Below, piece after piece: positions 8,102 to 16,962 of a stretch of 64,000 nucleotides of DNA. The notes beneath the pieces were generated by a model. That model worked only from the letters and a program-made list of their open reading frames with translations. It made no database searches and was not told the origin of the DNA. The translations under genes were made by a program, and so were the position numbers. Numbering within the stretch: the first letter of the stretch is position 1; the number at the start of each line of letters is the position of its first letter. Source of the DNA: Tardiphaga sp. P9-11 (GTDB lineage: Bacteria; Pseudomonadota; Alphaproteobacteria; Rhizobiales; Xanthobacteraceae); assembly GCF_008329525.1 (NCBI RefSeq), contig NZ_NPKQ01000001.1, positions 1,240,001 through 1,304,000 on the forward strand. Direction: 5' to 3'.

Positions 8102-8581
8102 ATGCCCCACTCCCAAGCACATATCCAGGCCGAACTGGGCCTGCTGGTTGCGCGACTGGCACGGGTCTGGCGCCGCAAGGCTGACCAGACCCTGTCGGCG
8201 CATGGCCTGTCCGAGGCGACGGCCCATCCGCTCCTGATCCTGTCACGCGCCGGGCGGGAGAATGTGCGTCAGGGCGTGCTCGCGGATGAAATGGGGCTCG
8301 AAGGTCCATCGGTGGTCCGGCTGATCGATCTGCTCGCCGCAGAAGGGCTGGTCGAGCGCCGCGAGGATCCGACCGACCGCCGCGCCAAGGTGCTGCATCT
8401 GACCGAGCTTGGCCAGGCCAAGGCCGAGGGAATCAAGCGTGTGATGCGCCGCTTGCGCGCCGACTTGATGACAGGCATTGCGCCGGACGAGCTCGCGATC
8501 GCCTTCGATGTGCTCGGACGGATCGAGCAATCGGCCAATCGCCTGTATGAGGCCGCCGAGGAGGCGGACGCACTGCCATGA
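8102..8581 (+). CDS. MarR family transcriptional regulator
   Basis: 159 residues with a central winged helix: LADEMGLEGPSVVRLIDLLAAEGLVERREDPTDRR spans the recognition helix and the basic wing (DPTDRR, the strongest MarR signature). It overlaps the efflux pump gene by ATGA (8578-8581), so regulator and pump are translationally coupled. MarR proteins of this context normally repress the pump until an aromatic acid or similar ligand binds. The palindrome at 8080-8093 is the probable operator. Confidence 0.9.
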   Translation: MPHSQAHIQAELGLLVARLARVWRRKADQTLSAHGLSEATAHPLLILSRAGRENVRQGVLADEMGLEGPSVVRLIDLLAAEGLVERREDPTDRRAKVLHLTELGQAKAEGIKRVMRRLRADLMTGIAPDELAIAFDVLGRIEQSANRLYEAAEEADALP

Positions 8582-10644
8582 CCTCCACTGCTGCCCAACC
8601 GCCGTTTCTTGTCCGTCACGCCGATATCATCTTCTCCGTGAAAACCTTTATCGCCGGCATGATGGCGCTGCTGATTGGTTTTGCGATGGATCTGCCGCGG
8701 CCCTATTGGGCGCTGGCCACGGTCTATATCGCCTCGCAGCCGCTGGCTGGCGCGACGCGTTCGAAAGCGCTGTTTCGCGTCATCGGCACTCTGGTCGGCG
8801 CCTCCGCCAGCGTCGTGCTGGTGCCAAACCTCGTCAATTCACCGGAACTGCTGAGCTTGGCCATCGCGCTGTGGGTCGGCCTCTGTCTCTATGTGTCGCT
8901 GCTGGACAAGGCGCCGCGCGGCTACATGTTCATGCTGGCGGGCTACACCTGCGCGCTGATCAGCTTTCCCTCAGTTAACGAACCCGCCGCGATCTTCGAT
9001 ACCGCCGTGGCGCGCAGTGAGGAGATCATCGTCGGTATCCTCTGCGCGACATTGGTCTCGACCATTCTGCTGCCGCGCAGCGTCGGCCCTGCCGTCGCCG
9101 CGCGCGTCGATAGCTGGCTTGCCGACGCGCGCAGGCTGACGCAAGACGTGCTCGCCGGCCGAAGCGCCGATCCGGCGACCCGCGATCTACGCCTCAAGCT
9201 TGCGGCCGATGCCGTCGATATCGATACGCTGGCCGATCATCTGGCCTATGACCGGCTCGGCGGACGCGAGGCCTCGCGCTGGATGCGCGCGCTGCGCACG
9301 CGGATGCTGACATTCCTGCCGCTGCTGTCATCCATGGGCGACCGCATCGACGCTTTGGGCGAAGATGCGCGGACGACCTATCCGCAACTGATGGCGTTGG
9401 TCGACGACGTCTCCGCCTGGATTGCCGACAATGGCACGGCGCGAGAGCCCGCCGACAAACTACGCAGCATGATCGCTGCGCAGCAGCCGAAGCTGAGCGC
9501 GTCGTCGTCGTGGAACGAGATCATGATCGCGAGCCTGTTGCTGCGGATGCGCGAGCTCGTCGATATTTCCGCGGATTGCCGCGTCCTCAATCAGGCGATT
9601 GCCGAAGGCGGCCGTCCGCCGGGCGCGAAACTTGCGTTTCAGGCCGAAGCCGGCGTCGCGCCGGTGCGGCATGTCGATCACGGCATGGCGCTGTGGTCCG
9701 CAGCCGGCGTGTTCATCACCATTCTGGTCTGCTGTGCCTTCTGGATCACCACTGGCTGGACCGATGGCGCGACGGCGCCGACCATGGCGGCTGTCGGCTG
9801 CTCGTTCTTCGCCAGCATGGATGATCCCGCCGTCGGCTTGCGCGGGTTCGCCAAATGGACGCTGGTCGCGATGGTGATCATCGCGATCTATCTGTTCGCC
9901 ATCCTGCCGGCCATTACCGATGTCGAACTGCTGGTCGCTGCGCTGGCGCCAACCTTCCTGCTGTTTGGCTATCTGATCGCACGTCCGGCGACGTTCTTCA
10001 TTGGCATGCTGCTGGCGGCGAATACCGCGACTCTGATGGCGCTGCAGACGACCTATAACGCGGACTTCGCGACGTTCGCCAATTCCAGCGTCGCCTTCTT
10101 CGTCGGCACCGAACTATCTGTCATCTCGATCCAGTTGATCCGCTCGGTCGGCGCCGAATGGAGCGTCAAGCGACTGATGCGGCGCGGCTGGATCGCCATC
10201 GCGCAGGCCGCCGAACAGCGCGGCAATCGCGATCGTGCCGCCTTTGCCGGGCTGATGCTGAACCGTATCGGTCTGCTGGCGCCGCGGCTGACGGCGCTGA
10301 AAGATTCCGAACTGCGCACGGTCGATAACCTGCGCGAATTGCGCGTCGGACTGAATATCGTCGATCTGCGCCGCGCGCGGCATCACCTGTCGTCACCTAC
10401 CCTCAGTGCCATGGACACGATGCTGGACGAACTGGCCGTGAGCTTCCGCAATTACAGAGGCGGCGCGATGCCCGAGCCGCTGCTGGCGAAGGTCGATCAC
10501 GCGCTGTCGGAGGCCATCAGCGAGCGCGGGGCCGGGCGCGCGGATGCGCTGATCGGACTCGTCGGCATTCGCCGTGGACTGTTTCCATCCGCGCCCGCCT
10601 ATCTGCCCGAACCGGGCCTTCTCGCCGGGAGTGTGGCGGCATGA
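8578..10644 (+). CDS. FUSC/AaeB-type aromatic acid efflux transporter
   Basis: 688 residues, an inner-membrane protein with two blocks of hydrophobic segments (about residues 15-165 and 370-520) separated by a cytoplasmic domain. This is the layout of the FUSC/AaeB (p-hydroxybenzoate exporter) family. PRPYWALATVYIASQPLAGATRSKALFR near the N-terminus is highly typical. It is followed by a DUF1656 protein and a membrane fusion protein, giving the set AaeB-AaeX-AaeA. It is likely to export aromatic carboxylic acids or other weak acids; the substrate is inferred from family only. Confidence 0.9.
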   Translation: MTSTAAQPPFLVRHADIIFSVKTFIAGMMALLIGFAMDLPRPYWALATVYIASQPLAGATRSKALFRVIGTLVGASASVVLVPNLVNSPELLSLAIALWVGLCLYVSLLDKAPRGYMFMLAGYTCALISFPSVNEPAAIFDTAVARSEEIIVGILCATLVSTILLPRSVGPAVAARVDSWLADARRLTQDVLAGRSADPATRDLRLKLAADAVDIDTLADHLAYDRLGGREASRWMRALRTRMLTFLPLLSSMGDRIDALGEDARTTYPQLMALVDDVSAWIADNGTAREPADKLRSMIAAQQPKLSASSSWNEIMIASLLLRMRELVDISADCRVLNQAIAEGGRPPGAKLAFQAEAGVAPVRHVDHGMALWSAAGVFITILVCCAFWITTGWTDGATAPTMAAVGCSFFASMDDPAVGLRGFAKWTLVAMVIIAIYLFAILPAITDVELLVAALAPTFLLFGYLIARPATFFIGMLLAANTATLMALQTTYNADFATFANSSVAFFVGTELSVISIQLIRSVGAEWSVKRLMRRGWIAIAQAAEQRGNRDRAAFAGLMLNRIGLLAPRLTALKDSELRTVDNLRELRVGLNIVDLRRARHHLSSPTLSAMDTMLDELAVSFRNYRGGAMPEPLLAKVDHALSEAISERGAGRADALIGLVGIRRGLFPSAPAYLPEPGLLAGSVAA

Positions 10645-10850
10645 GATATGAAATCGATCTGTTCGGTGTGCTGATGCCATCGCTGATGCTGTGGCTGGTC
10701 ATCACTTACGCCATGGGCGCGCTGCTGCGCCCGTTGATCGAGCGCTCGGGCCTCTATCGCTATGTCTGGCACCGCGCACTGTTCGATCTTGCTCTGTACG
10801 TCTGCCTGCTCGGCGGCGTGGTCTATTTATCCTCCGGATTGCTGTCATGA
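10641..10850 (+). CDS. DUF1656 (AaeX-like) small membrane protein
   Basis: 69 residues, two predicted membrane segments (LMPSLMLWLVITYAMGALL and LFDLALYVCLLGGVVYLSS). The conserved opening EIDLFGVLMPSLM is the DUF1656 hallmark. It overlaps both neighbours by 4 nt (ATGA at each end), sitting between the FUSC pump and the HlyD-type protein exactly as AaeX does between AaeB and AaeA. It is probably an accessory subunit of the pump. Confidence 0.9.
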   Translation: MRYEIDLFGVLMPSLMLWLVITYAMGALLRPLIERSGLYRYVWHRALFDLALYVCLLGGVVYLSSGLLS

Positions 10851-11743
10851 AAAACACTGTGAGTTTTGTTCGTCGTTTCGCCGTCACCGCGCTGGCGGTT
10901 GTCGCTGCGCTCGCCGTGGGGCGTTATCTCTGGATCTATTACATGGATGCGCCGTGGACGCGCGACGGCCGCGTCCGCGCTGATGTGGTCACCGTGGCGC
11001 CAGATGTGTCCGGCTTCGTCACCGAGATCCTGGTGAAGGACAATCAGAAAGTGACGCGCGGCGATGTCATCATGCGGATCGATCGCGCGCGCTTTGCCCT
11101 GGCACTGCAGCAGGCCGAGGCGGTCGTGGCCGGCCGCAAGGCCAGCCTCGAGCAGGCCGATCTCGATCTGAAGCGCTACAATGACCTTACCACTGCGGCG
11201 GTGTCGCAGCAGAAGAAGGAGCAGGTGCTGGCAACGCAGCTCCTGGCCAAGGCGTCACTGGATCAGGCTGTCGCCGATCAGGCGGTGGCGCAGCTCAACC
11301 TCGATCGCAGCGAGGTTCATGCTCCGGTCTCCGGCGTGATCTCCAACATGGATTTGCGTCCCGGCACCTATGTCGCCGCCGGCAAGGGCGTGATGGCGCT
11401 GGTCGATACATCGAGTCTGCATGTTGATGGATACTTCGAGGAGACCAAGCTGTCGCGCATTCACGTCGGCGATTCCGTCCATATTCATCTGATGGGCGAT
11501 GCCGCCAAACTCACTGGCCATGTCGAGAGCGTGGCTGCGGGCATCGAGGATCGCGACCGGGCAGAGGGCAGCAACTTGCTGGCCAATGTGACGCCGACCT
11601 TCAGTTGGGTCCGTCTCGCCCAGCGCGTGCCGGTGCGCATCGCACTCGACGCTGTTCAGGCAGGTGCGACGCTGGTCGCGGGCCGCACGGCGACGGTGGA
11701 GATCTTGCCGCGCAAGGACACGACGGTCGCTAAGGTGAACTGA
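10847..11743 (+). CDS. HlyD/AaeA-type membrane fusion protein
   Basis: The start is ATG 10847, inside the ATGA overlap with the DUF1656 gene; the frame is open further upstream but only as read-through. 298 residues: one N-terminal membrane anchor (~10-30), MDAPWTRDGRVRADVVTVAPDVSGFVTEI (lipoyl half-motif), an alpha-helical hairpin around residues 85-145, and the second half-motif HAPVSGVISNMDLRPGTYV. It links the FUSC pump to the periplasm or an outer-membrane factor encoded elsewhere. It ends 4 nt from the convergent araC-type gene. Confidence 0.92.
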   Translation: MKNTVSFVRRFAVTALAVVAALAVGRYLWIYYMDAPWTRDGRVRADVVTVAPDVSGFVTEILVKDNQKVTRGDVIMRIDRARFALALQQAEAVVAGRKASLEQADLDLKRYNDLTTAAVSQQKKEQVLATQLLAKASLDQAVADQAVAQLNLDRSEVHAPVSGVISNMDLRPGTYVAAGKGVMALVDTSSLHVDGYFEETKLSRIHVGDSVHIHLMGDAAKLTGHVESVAAGIEDRDRAEGSNLLANVTPTFSWVRLAQRVPVRIALDAVQAGATLVAGRTATVEILPRKDTTVAKVN

Positions 11744-11747
11744 CGCT

Positions 11748-12833
11748 TCAGGCGTCCGCGTCCGGCATCGTATCCAGCAGCATCGTTTCAAACCGCGCCC
11801 GTATTTCACGGGGTGTCGCGTCGAATCGCTTCTTGAAGGTGCGGTTGAAGTAAGACAGGTCGCCGAACCCGACATCGAAGGCGATGGTGCTGACGGTGCG
11901 GTCTATCCGGTGGCCGTCGCGCAGCATGTGGAAGGCGCGCTCGAGCCGACGCTCCAGCAGATAATCCGAGAATGTGCGGCCTTCGGCCTCAAACAGTTTC
12001 TGGAAATAGCGCGCGGTCACGCCATGTGTCGTCGCCAGCCGTTCCAGTGACAGCGTCGGCTGGCTGAGGCTGGCCTCAATATCGGCCTTGAGGGACAGCA
12101 GACTGATGGTAGGCCGGTCCTGCCGCAGACCCGCGCGTCGTTCCGGTGCATCCGCCTCGTCGATTATCGTGCCGACGAGGCCGTTCATGTAGTCGATGGC
12201 GAGGCCGGTGAGCGCCGCCGAATTCATCGGCAGCAAGCCGCGCATCACTGCGGCGGCGTAGTGACCGAGCGCGATCAGCCCGCCATTGTCGTGGGCGATG
12301 TGGCGCAACCCGGTATGGCCAGTGCCTGCAAGCAGCAGGCAATCGACACGGCTCACATCCTTCATGATGAAGGTGGTGGCGCGGCTGGGATCCAGAATGA
12401 TCGCCTCGCGCGGCATGCATATCTGGCGCTGGCCGTCCTGCTGGACGATCACCACGCCATCGGATGGACGCAGCACCAGGATGTCCTGCGGTGTGTCGTT
12501 GCCAGTCGTGGCGCTATCGTCGTCGGGCATGGTCCAGAGCGGCGCCGGATCGAAGCACGACATCAATCCGAGATGCGGCTGCATTCGCAGGATCGCCTTC
12601 GAGTGGAACGGAGCGGCGCGAAACGATCCCAGCGAATTGCGCTGTACGCTCTTCCACGGCAGGCGGCTTTCTAACGGCTTGCGCAAGCTGTCGTCGATAT
12701 CGTCGGCGACGAGCCAGAGCGGCACCAGCGGGCAATCGGGAGCGGCATCGGCGCAGGACGAAGACCGTGACTGATGCGCGTTTGCCACAGCATCGAATCC
12801 AAACCGCTTCGTTCGCTCCAGTCCGACTATCAA
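11748..12833 (-). CDS. AraC family transcriptional regulator
   Basis: About 340-361 residues. The C-terminal ~100 residues carry two helix-turn-helix motifs (LERLATTHGVTARYFQKLF and STIAFDVGFGDLSYFNRTFKKRFDATPREIR), the standard AraC/XylS domain. The N-terminal half looks like an AraC-binding-like domain with HALGLM-type strands. The frame opens at TTG 12833, but GTG 12788 with a better-placed GGATT is an equally good start. It is divergent from the TonB receptor operon, the usual position of siderophore-responsive (PchR-like) activators, so control of iron-siderophore uptake is likely but inferred. Confidence 0.85.
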   Translation of the reverse strand: MIVGLERTKRFGFDAVANAHQSRSSSCADAAPDCPLVPLWLVADDIDDSLRKPLESRLPWKSVQRNSLGSFRAAPFHSKAILRMQPHLGLMSCFDPAPLWTMPDDDSATTGNDTPQDILVLRPSDGVVIVQQDGQRQICMPREAIILDPSRATTFIMKDVSRVDCLLLAGTGHTGLRHIAHDNGGLIALGHYAAAVMRGLLPMNSAALTGLAIDYMNGLVGTIIDEADAPERRAGLRQDRPTISLLSLKADIEASLSQPTLSLERLATTHGVTARYFQKLFEAEGRTFSDYLLERRLERAFHMLRDGHRIDRTVSTIAFDVGFGDLSYFNRTFKKRFDATPREIRARFETMLLDTMPDADA

Positions 12834-13025
12834 TTCATCGAGTCCAAGTCATGCCATGGGCTGTGCCGTATCGCTGTAACGATAGACGGAATGCGCAGGC
12901 GTAAGAAGAGTAAAGCCGCGTCTGGAATTTACATTGATTCCAAACTGCTGCGGCCCCTGGTCGAGTTGACCGGCTCGATGTCTCCAGCGCTTCGTCGCCA
13001 CGAACAAACGGAAGACCCCGAGCCC

Positions 13026-15242
13026 ATGCGTTACAGCAAATTCGTTCTCATCCCCGTCGTCGGGTTCATGTCATCGCAGGCCGTCGCGCAGCAAAGCGCG
13101 GGCGTCACGCTCGACGAGATCACGGTGACCGCCGCGCGTGCGCAACGATTGATCTCAGATATTCCGCAGACGGTGCAGGTGGTCGAACAGAAAGAGATTG
13201 AGGAACAGCTCAAGCAGAACGGCAGCGCATCCGCGCTGCTTGCCAAGCTGCTGCCGGGTTTCTCGGTCTCGAACCAGACCATCTCCGGCGCCTCGGAGAG
13301 CTATCGCGGCCGCGACCTGCTGGTGCTGATGGACGGCGTGCCGCTGACAACGCCGCTGCGCGATGTCTCGCGCATCCTGGCATTAATCGACCTGAATACG
13401 GTCGAGCGGGTCGAACTCGTCGCCGGTGCTTCCAGCCTCTATGGCGCCGGCGCCACCGGTGGCACCGTGAACTTCATCACCAAGAAGGCTCAGCCGGGCG
13501 GTCCGCGCGTCAGCGTCAACACTGCATTGCGCACCTTCACGGCGGATCCCGGCGGTTCGCTGGCGCCGGAAATGTCGGCGACGGTCAGTGGTAAGGGTAC
13601 CAACGGCATCGACTATGTGTTCGTCGGTAGCGGCCGCGGCGCGCAGAAAACCTATGACGGCGCGGGCCGCGAGCAGCCATCGGATGCGATGCTCGGCCAG
13701 GGCGGCGGCGATCGCCTCGTCAGCGGAAATTTCCTGGGCAAGATCGGTTACGACTTCGACGGCGGCAAGCGCATCGAAGCGTCGGTCAGCCAGTTCTATC
13801 TCGACCAGACGCCGAAATATCTCACCGATTATTCCGGCGCCTATGCGAAGCCGGATTTCACTAAGCCCTATACCGGGCAGAGCGTGCTGGAAGATTCGCG
13901 CTCGTTCCAATTGCGCTATAGCGATACCGACTTCGTGCTCGGCAATCTCAGCGTGGTCGGCTTCTATAACGACATCAAGAAGCGGTTCAACTATTCGGAG
14001 TTCTCCTATCCCTACAACTCGCTGGTCTATTACTCCGGCAATCCGCGGAGCCCGACCAGCTCGGCCAACCAGACCACGCTGTATTCGGAGCGCGGCGGCG
14101 TAAATCTGTCCATCGATACGCCGCTCGACCGCATCTGGAATGGCGCCAAGATCACCTGGGGTAGCGACGTCACTCACGACAAGACCTGGCAGACGCTCAC
14201 CGATGGCCGCGACGTGTTCACGCCGCTGACGCAGGTGACGACCGCCGGCTTTGCGTTGCTGCAGGTACCGATCACCGATCGCCTGACCGCGCGCGGTGGC
14301 GTGCGTTATGAACATTTTGATCTCAGCGTCGACAACTTCCTCCGCCCATCGGCCTATGCGGCTGTCGCGTTTCCAGGCCTCGGCGTCGTGCCGCTGGTGC
14401 TGCCGCAGCTCAACGTCGTTGGCGGACAGTACGAATATGCCTCGCCAACTTATAATCTGGGCGCCACCTTCAAGCTGAACAACAAGATCGATCTGTTCGG
14501 CGGCTTCTCGCAGGGCTATGCGCTGCCTGATGTCGGCGCCTATACGCGCCGTGCCGGCCTGTCGTCCACGGCCTATGCCTGTCCGGTGGCGACGCCGAAC
14601 TGTCTGCCGGTTGCACGTCAGACTATCTCCTTCAGTTCGATCGCGCCGGAAGCCCAGATCGTCAACAATTACGAAATTGGCATCCGTGGCGGCGATGGCC
14701 CCTACAAGGGCAGCATCACCGGCTTCGTCAGCACCTCCGAGAAGGGCGTGACCTTCGATCCCGTCACCAACCTGATCTCGCAGCAGAAGGAAATGATCTA
14801 CGGCGTCGAATATATCGGCGAGATGGCGATCAATCGTAATTTCACGCTTGGCACCACGATCGGCTACAAGGAAGGCCGCTATGACACCAACAAGGACGGC
14901 GTCCTTGACTCGTGGTTGCCCAACAACCGGATCGGAAGCCCGGTGCGTGGTCTGATCTTCGGCGATTATCGTTTCGACAATGGCATCAAGCTGCGCATCG
15001 AGGGCGAGGGCTATGCCGGCCGCAACCGCGGCATCAACCTGACCAATACGGTCTATCCCATCGAGGGTGGCTTTACGATGAATGCCGCGCTGAGCGGACC
15101 GGTCTATGGCGGCGAGGCCTATGCAGCCGTCAACAACCTGTTCGATGCGGAGTTGCAGAATCCGACCGCGACGTCGGTGCGCAACCTGCCGGTCTATTCA
15201 TGGGGGCGTACGGTGACTGTCGGCTATCGCAAGACATTCTAG
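13026..15242 (+). CDS. TonB-dependent outer-membrane siderophore receptor
   Basis: The frame is open from 12774, but ATG 13026 gives a proper signal peptide (KFVLIPVVGFMSSQAVAQ, cleaved near residue 20-21). 738 residues. The TonB box/plug domain follows (TLDEITVTAAR, then a plug with RGRDLLVLMDGVPL and VERVELVAGASSLYGAGATGGTVNF). The remainder is a beta-barrel ending in an aromatic residue (GYRKTF). TonB receptors import ferric siderophores, haem, cobalamin or sugars. With an AraC regulator divergent and an RhtX-type permease downstream, a ferric xenosiderophore is the best guess. Confidence 0.92.
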   Translation: MRYSKFVLIPVVGFMSSQAVAQQSAGVTLDEITVTAARAQRLISDIPQTVQVVEQKEIEEQLKQNGSASALLAKLLPGFSVSNQTISGASESYRGRDLLVLMDGVPLTTPLRDVSRILALIDLNTVERVELVAGASSLYGAGATGGTVNFITKKAQPGGPRVSVNTALRTFTADPGGSLAPEMSATVSGKGTNGIDYVFVGSGRGAQKTYDGAGREQPSDAMLGQGGGDRLVSGNFLGKIGYDFDGGKRIEASVSQFYLDQTPKYLTDYSGAYAKPDFTKPYTGQSVLEDSRSFQLRYSDTDFVLGNLSVVGFYNDIKKRFNYSEFSYPYNSLVYYSGNPRSPTSSANQTTLYSERGGVNLSIDTPLDRIWNGAKITWGSDVTHDKTWQTLTDGRDVFTPLTQVTTAGFALLQVPITDRLTARGGVRYEHFDLSVDNFLRPSAYAAVAFPGLGVVPLVLPQLNVVGGQYEYASPTYNLGATFKLNNKIDLFGGFSQGYALPDVGAYTRRAGLSSTAYACPVATPNCLPVARQTISFSSIAPEAQIVNNYEIGIRGGDGPYKGSITGFVSTSEKGVTFDPVTNLISQQKEMIYGVEYIGEMAINRNFTLGTTIGYKEGRYDTNKDGVLDSWLPNNRIGSPVRGLIFGDYRFDNGIKLRIEGEGYAGRNRGINLTNTVYPIEGGFTMNAALSGPVYGGEAYAAVNNLFDAELQNPTATSVRNLPVYSWGRTVTVGYRKTF

Positions 15243-15298
15243 GCGTGATCTCGAAAAGTGGTCGCCGGCTTTCGGATCAGATCACGCTCAAACAAGAC
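15243..15298. repeat. Rhizobiales-type palindromic intergenic repeat
   Basis: GCGTGATCT (15243-15251) and AGATCACGC (15279-15287) are perfect inverted arms around a CGAAAAGTGG...TTTCGG core, followed by TCAAACAA. This resembles the short palindromic element scattered through rhizobial genomes. It lies directly after the TonB receptor stop, so it could modulate read-through into the next gene. Confidence 0.6.
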
Positions 15299-15340
15299 AA
15301 ACCTTCCAAGGCCACTTCCCAGGGAGTTCGAATTGCCATC

Positions 15341-15709
15341 ATGGTCGATCTGGATATCGCAGGTAGCCTGCTGACGCTACGGTTTCTGCCGCCCTATGCC
15401 GATACGGACGAGCGCGACTATCTGGCCGCGCTGGTCCGGATCGGCCAGCACGACCAACCGTTCGAGTTGCTCACCATCTTCGGTGGCGGCGGCAAACTGT
15501 CGGTCGCGGGCGAGCGCGAACAGGCGCTGTGGTTCAAGGCCACCCGCAGTCATATCTCGGCGCACTGCCGCGCGGCAGCGATCGTACGGCCCGGAGCCAA
15601 CAGGAAGATGGAAGAGACGTTTCAGAAGCTCTGGCCAATGCGGCTGGTGGTACTCGAGGACGAGACCGCCGCGCGCGCCTTTCTCGCCGACCATCGCGAC
15701 CCCGCATGA
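15341..15709 (+). CDS. Small protein with STAS/SpoIIAA-like pattern in siderophore operon
   Basis: 122 residues from ATG 15341; AGGGAG lies 14 nt upstream. I do not recognise a named family with confidence. The strand-helix pattern (LLTLRFLPPY, then DYLAALVRI, FELLTIFGG, CRAAAIVRPG, MRLVVLEDETAARAFLA) resembles SpoIIAA/STAS-like domains, whose last helix carries the same DEEDAARAWL-type motif. It overlaps the downstream permease by ATGA, so it belongs functionally to the TonB receptor-permease unit. It has no signal peptide and is presumably cytosolic. Confidence 0.7.
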   Translation: MVDLDIAGSLLTLRFLPPYADTDERDYLAALVRIGQHDQPFELLTIFGGGGKLSVAGEREQALWFKATRSHISAHCRAAAIVRPGANRKMEETFQKLWPMRLVVLEDETAARAFLADHRDPA

Positions 15710-16962
15710 GCGCCGCGGGGCTTCACGCATCCACGCCGGTTGCCGTTATGGGACGCAAGCGCCTGTTCGTCGTGCTCGGTGGGCTGTATCTGGCGCAGGC
15801 GATCCCGTCCTATCTGTTCGCCGCAGCCCTGCCACCGATCATGCGCGAGGCCGGAGTCTCGCGCAGCGAGATCGGCTATCTCAGCCTTTGGTTCCTGCCG
15901 TTGCTGCTGAAATTCTTCTGGGCTCCCGTCGTCGATCGCATTCGTCCCTTCGCGCGCGCGCATCGCGCTGGCTGGGTGATCGTGACCCAGGCCGGCGTGA
16001 TTGTCAGCCTGCTGTGTTTGATCCCGCTCGGCGCAACTAATATCTGGGGCATTATCACCGTCGGCTTGTTCGGTTCGTTGCTGATCTCGACGCAGGACGT
16101 TGCCACCGACGGCTATGCCGCGAAGTATCTCGCGCCGGAAGATCGCGCCATCGGCAATGCGATCCAGGGTGGATCCGTCGCCTTCGGCGTAGTGATCGGC
16201 GGCACGCTGGGTCTCGTGCTGTATACCCATATCGGCTGGGCCGGCATGCTGTTGACCATCGCCGGCTTCTCGCTGATCCCGCTTTTTGCCGCCTTCGCCA
16301 TGCGCGAGGACGAAGCCGAACATGTGGATCCCGCGAAGCCGCGGCCGTCGGTGATGGCCTTCCTGCGCCGCCGCGAGGTGCGCAACATTCTCTGGATCGC
16401 GCTGATCTACCGGATGAGCGAGGGCCTCGTGAAGGCGATGGAGGGCAGTTACCTCGTCGATGCCGGCGTGCCGCTCAAACAGATCGGTTATCTCTCCGGT
16501 GGTGCTGCGACGACGGCGGGTCTCGCAGGCGCTGCCGGTGCGGCGTGGCTGCTGCAACGCTGCGGCACCGGCTGGACGCTCGGCTTGCTGGGCATTCTCC
16601 GCACCATCTGCTTTGCGTTGTTCACGGCGCATGCGCTGGGCGTGGTCAGCGGCATCTGGCCGATCCTCGGCGCGGCCGGATTCCAGACGCTGATCCGCTA
16701 TATGGAGATTGTGGCGCTCTACAGCCTGTTCATGGCGGCGGCCTCGAAAGATCAGCCGGGCACCGACTTCACGATTTTAGCATGTGCCCAGCTCATTATC
16801 TATTTCATTGGCTCGATGCTGTCGGGCCGCATTGCCGATTTGCTCGGCTATGGGACGCTGTTCAGCGTCGCCACAGTGTTGTCGCTGATCGCGGCGATTG
16901 CGACGATGCGCATTCTCGCCGCGCAGCCCTCCGTCAGTTCGACGCCGGCGCAGCCTGTGTGA
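15706..16962 (+). CDS. MFS transporter, RhtX/FptX (PAT) type siderophore permease
   Basis: The start ATG 15706 lies in the ATGA overlap with the preceding gene. 418 residues, ~12 hydrophobic segments. The opening GLYLAQAIPSYLFAAALPPIMREAG followed by LPLLLKFFWAPVVDRI is typical of the AmpG/PAT group that includes RhtX and FptX, single-protein inner-membrane importers of rhizobactin and pyochelin. With the TonB receptor upstream it completes an outer-to-inner membrane route without an ABC transporter. Its last 29 bp overlap the end of the convergent binding-protein gene. Confidence 0.85.
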   Translation: MSAAGLHASTPVAVMGRKRLFVVLGGLYLAQAIPSYLFAAALPPIMREAGVSRSEIGYLSLWFLPLLLKFFWAPVVDRIRPFARAHRAGWVIVTQAGVIVSLLCLIPLGATNIWGIITVGLFGSLLISTQDVATDGYAAKYLAPEDRAIGNAIQGGSVAFGVVIGGTLGLVLYTHIGWAGMLLTIAGFSLIPLFAAFAMREDEAEHVDPAKPRPSVMAFLRRREVRNILWIALIYRMSEGLVKAMEGSYLVDAGVPLKQIGYLSGGAATTAGLAGAAGAAWLLQRCGTGWTLGLLGILRTICFALFTAHALGVVSGIWPILGAAGFQTLIRYMEIVALYSLFMAAASKDQPGTDFTILACAQLIIYFIGSMLSGRIADLLGYGTLFSVATVLSLIAAIATMRILAAQPSVSSTPAQPV

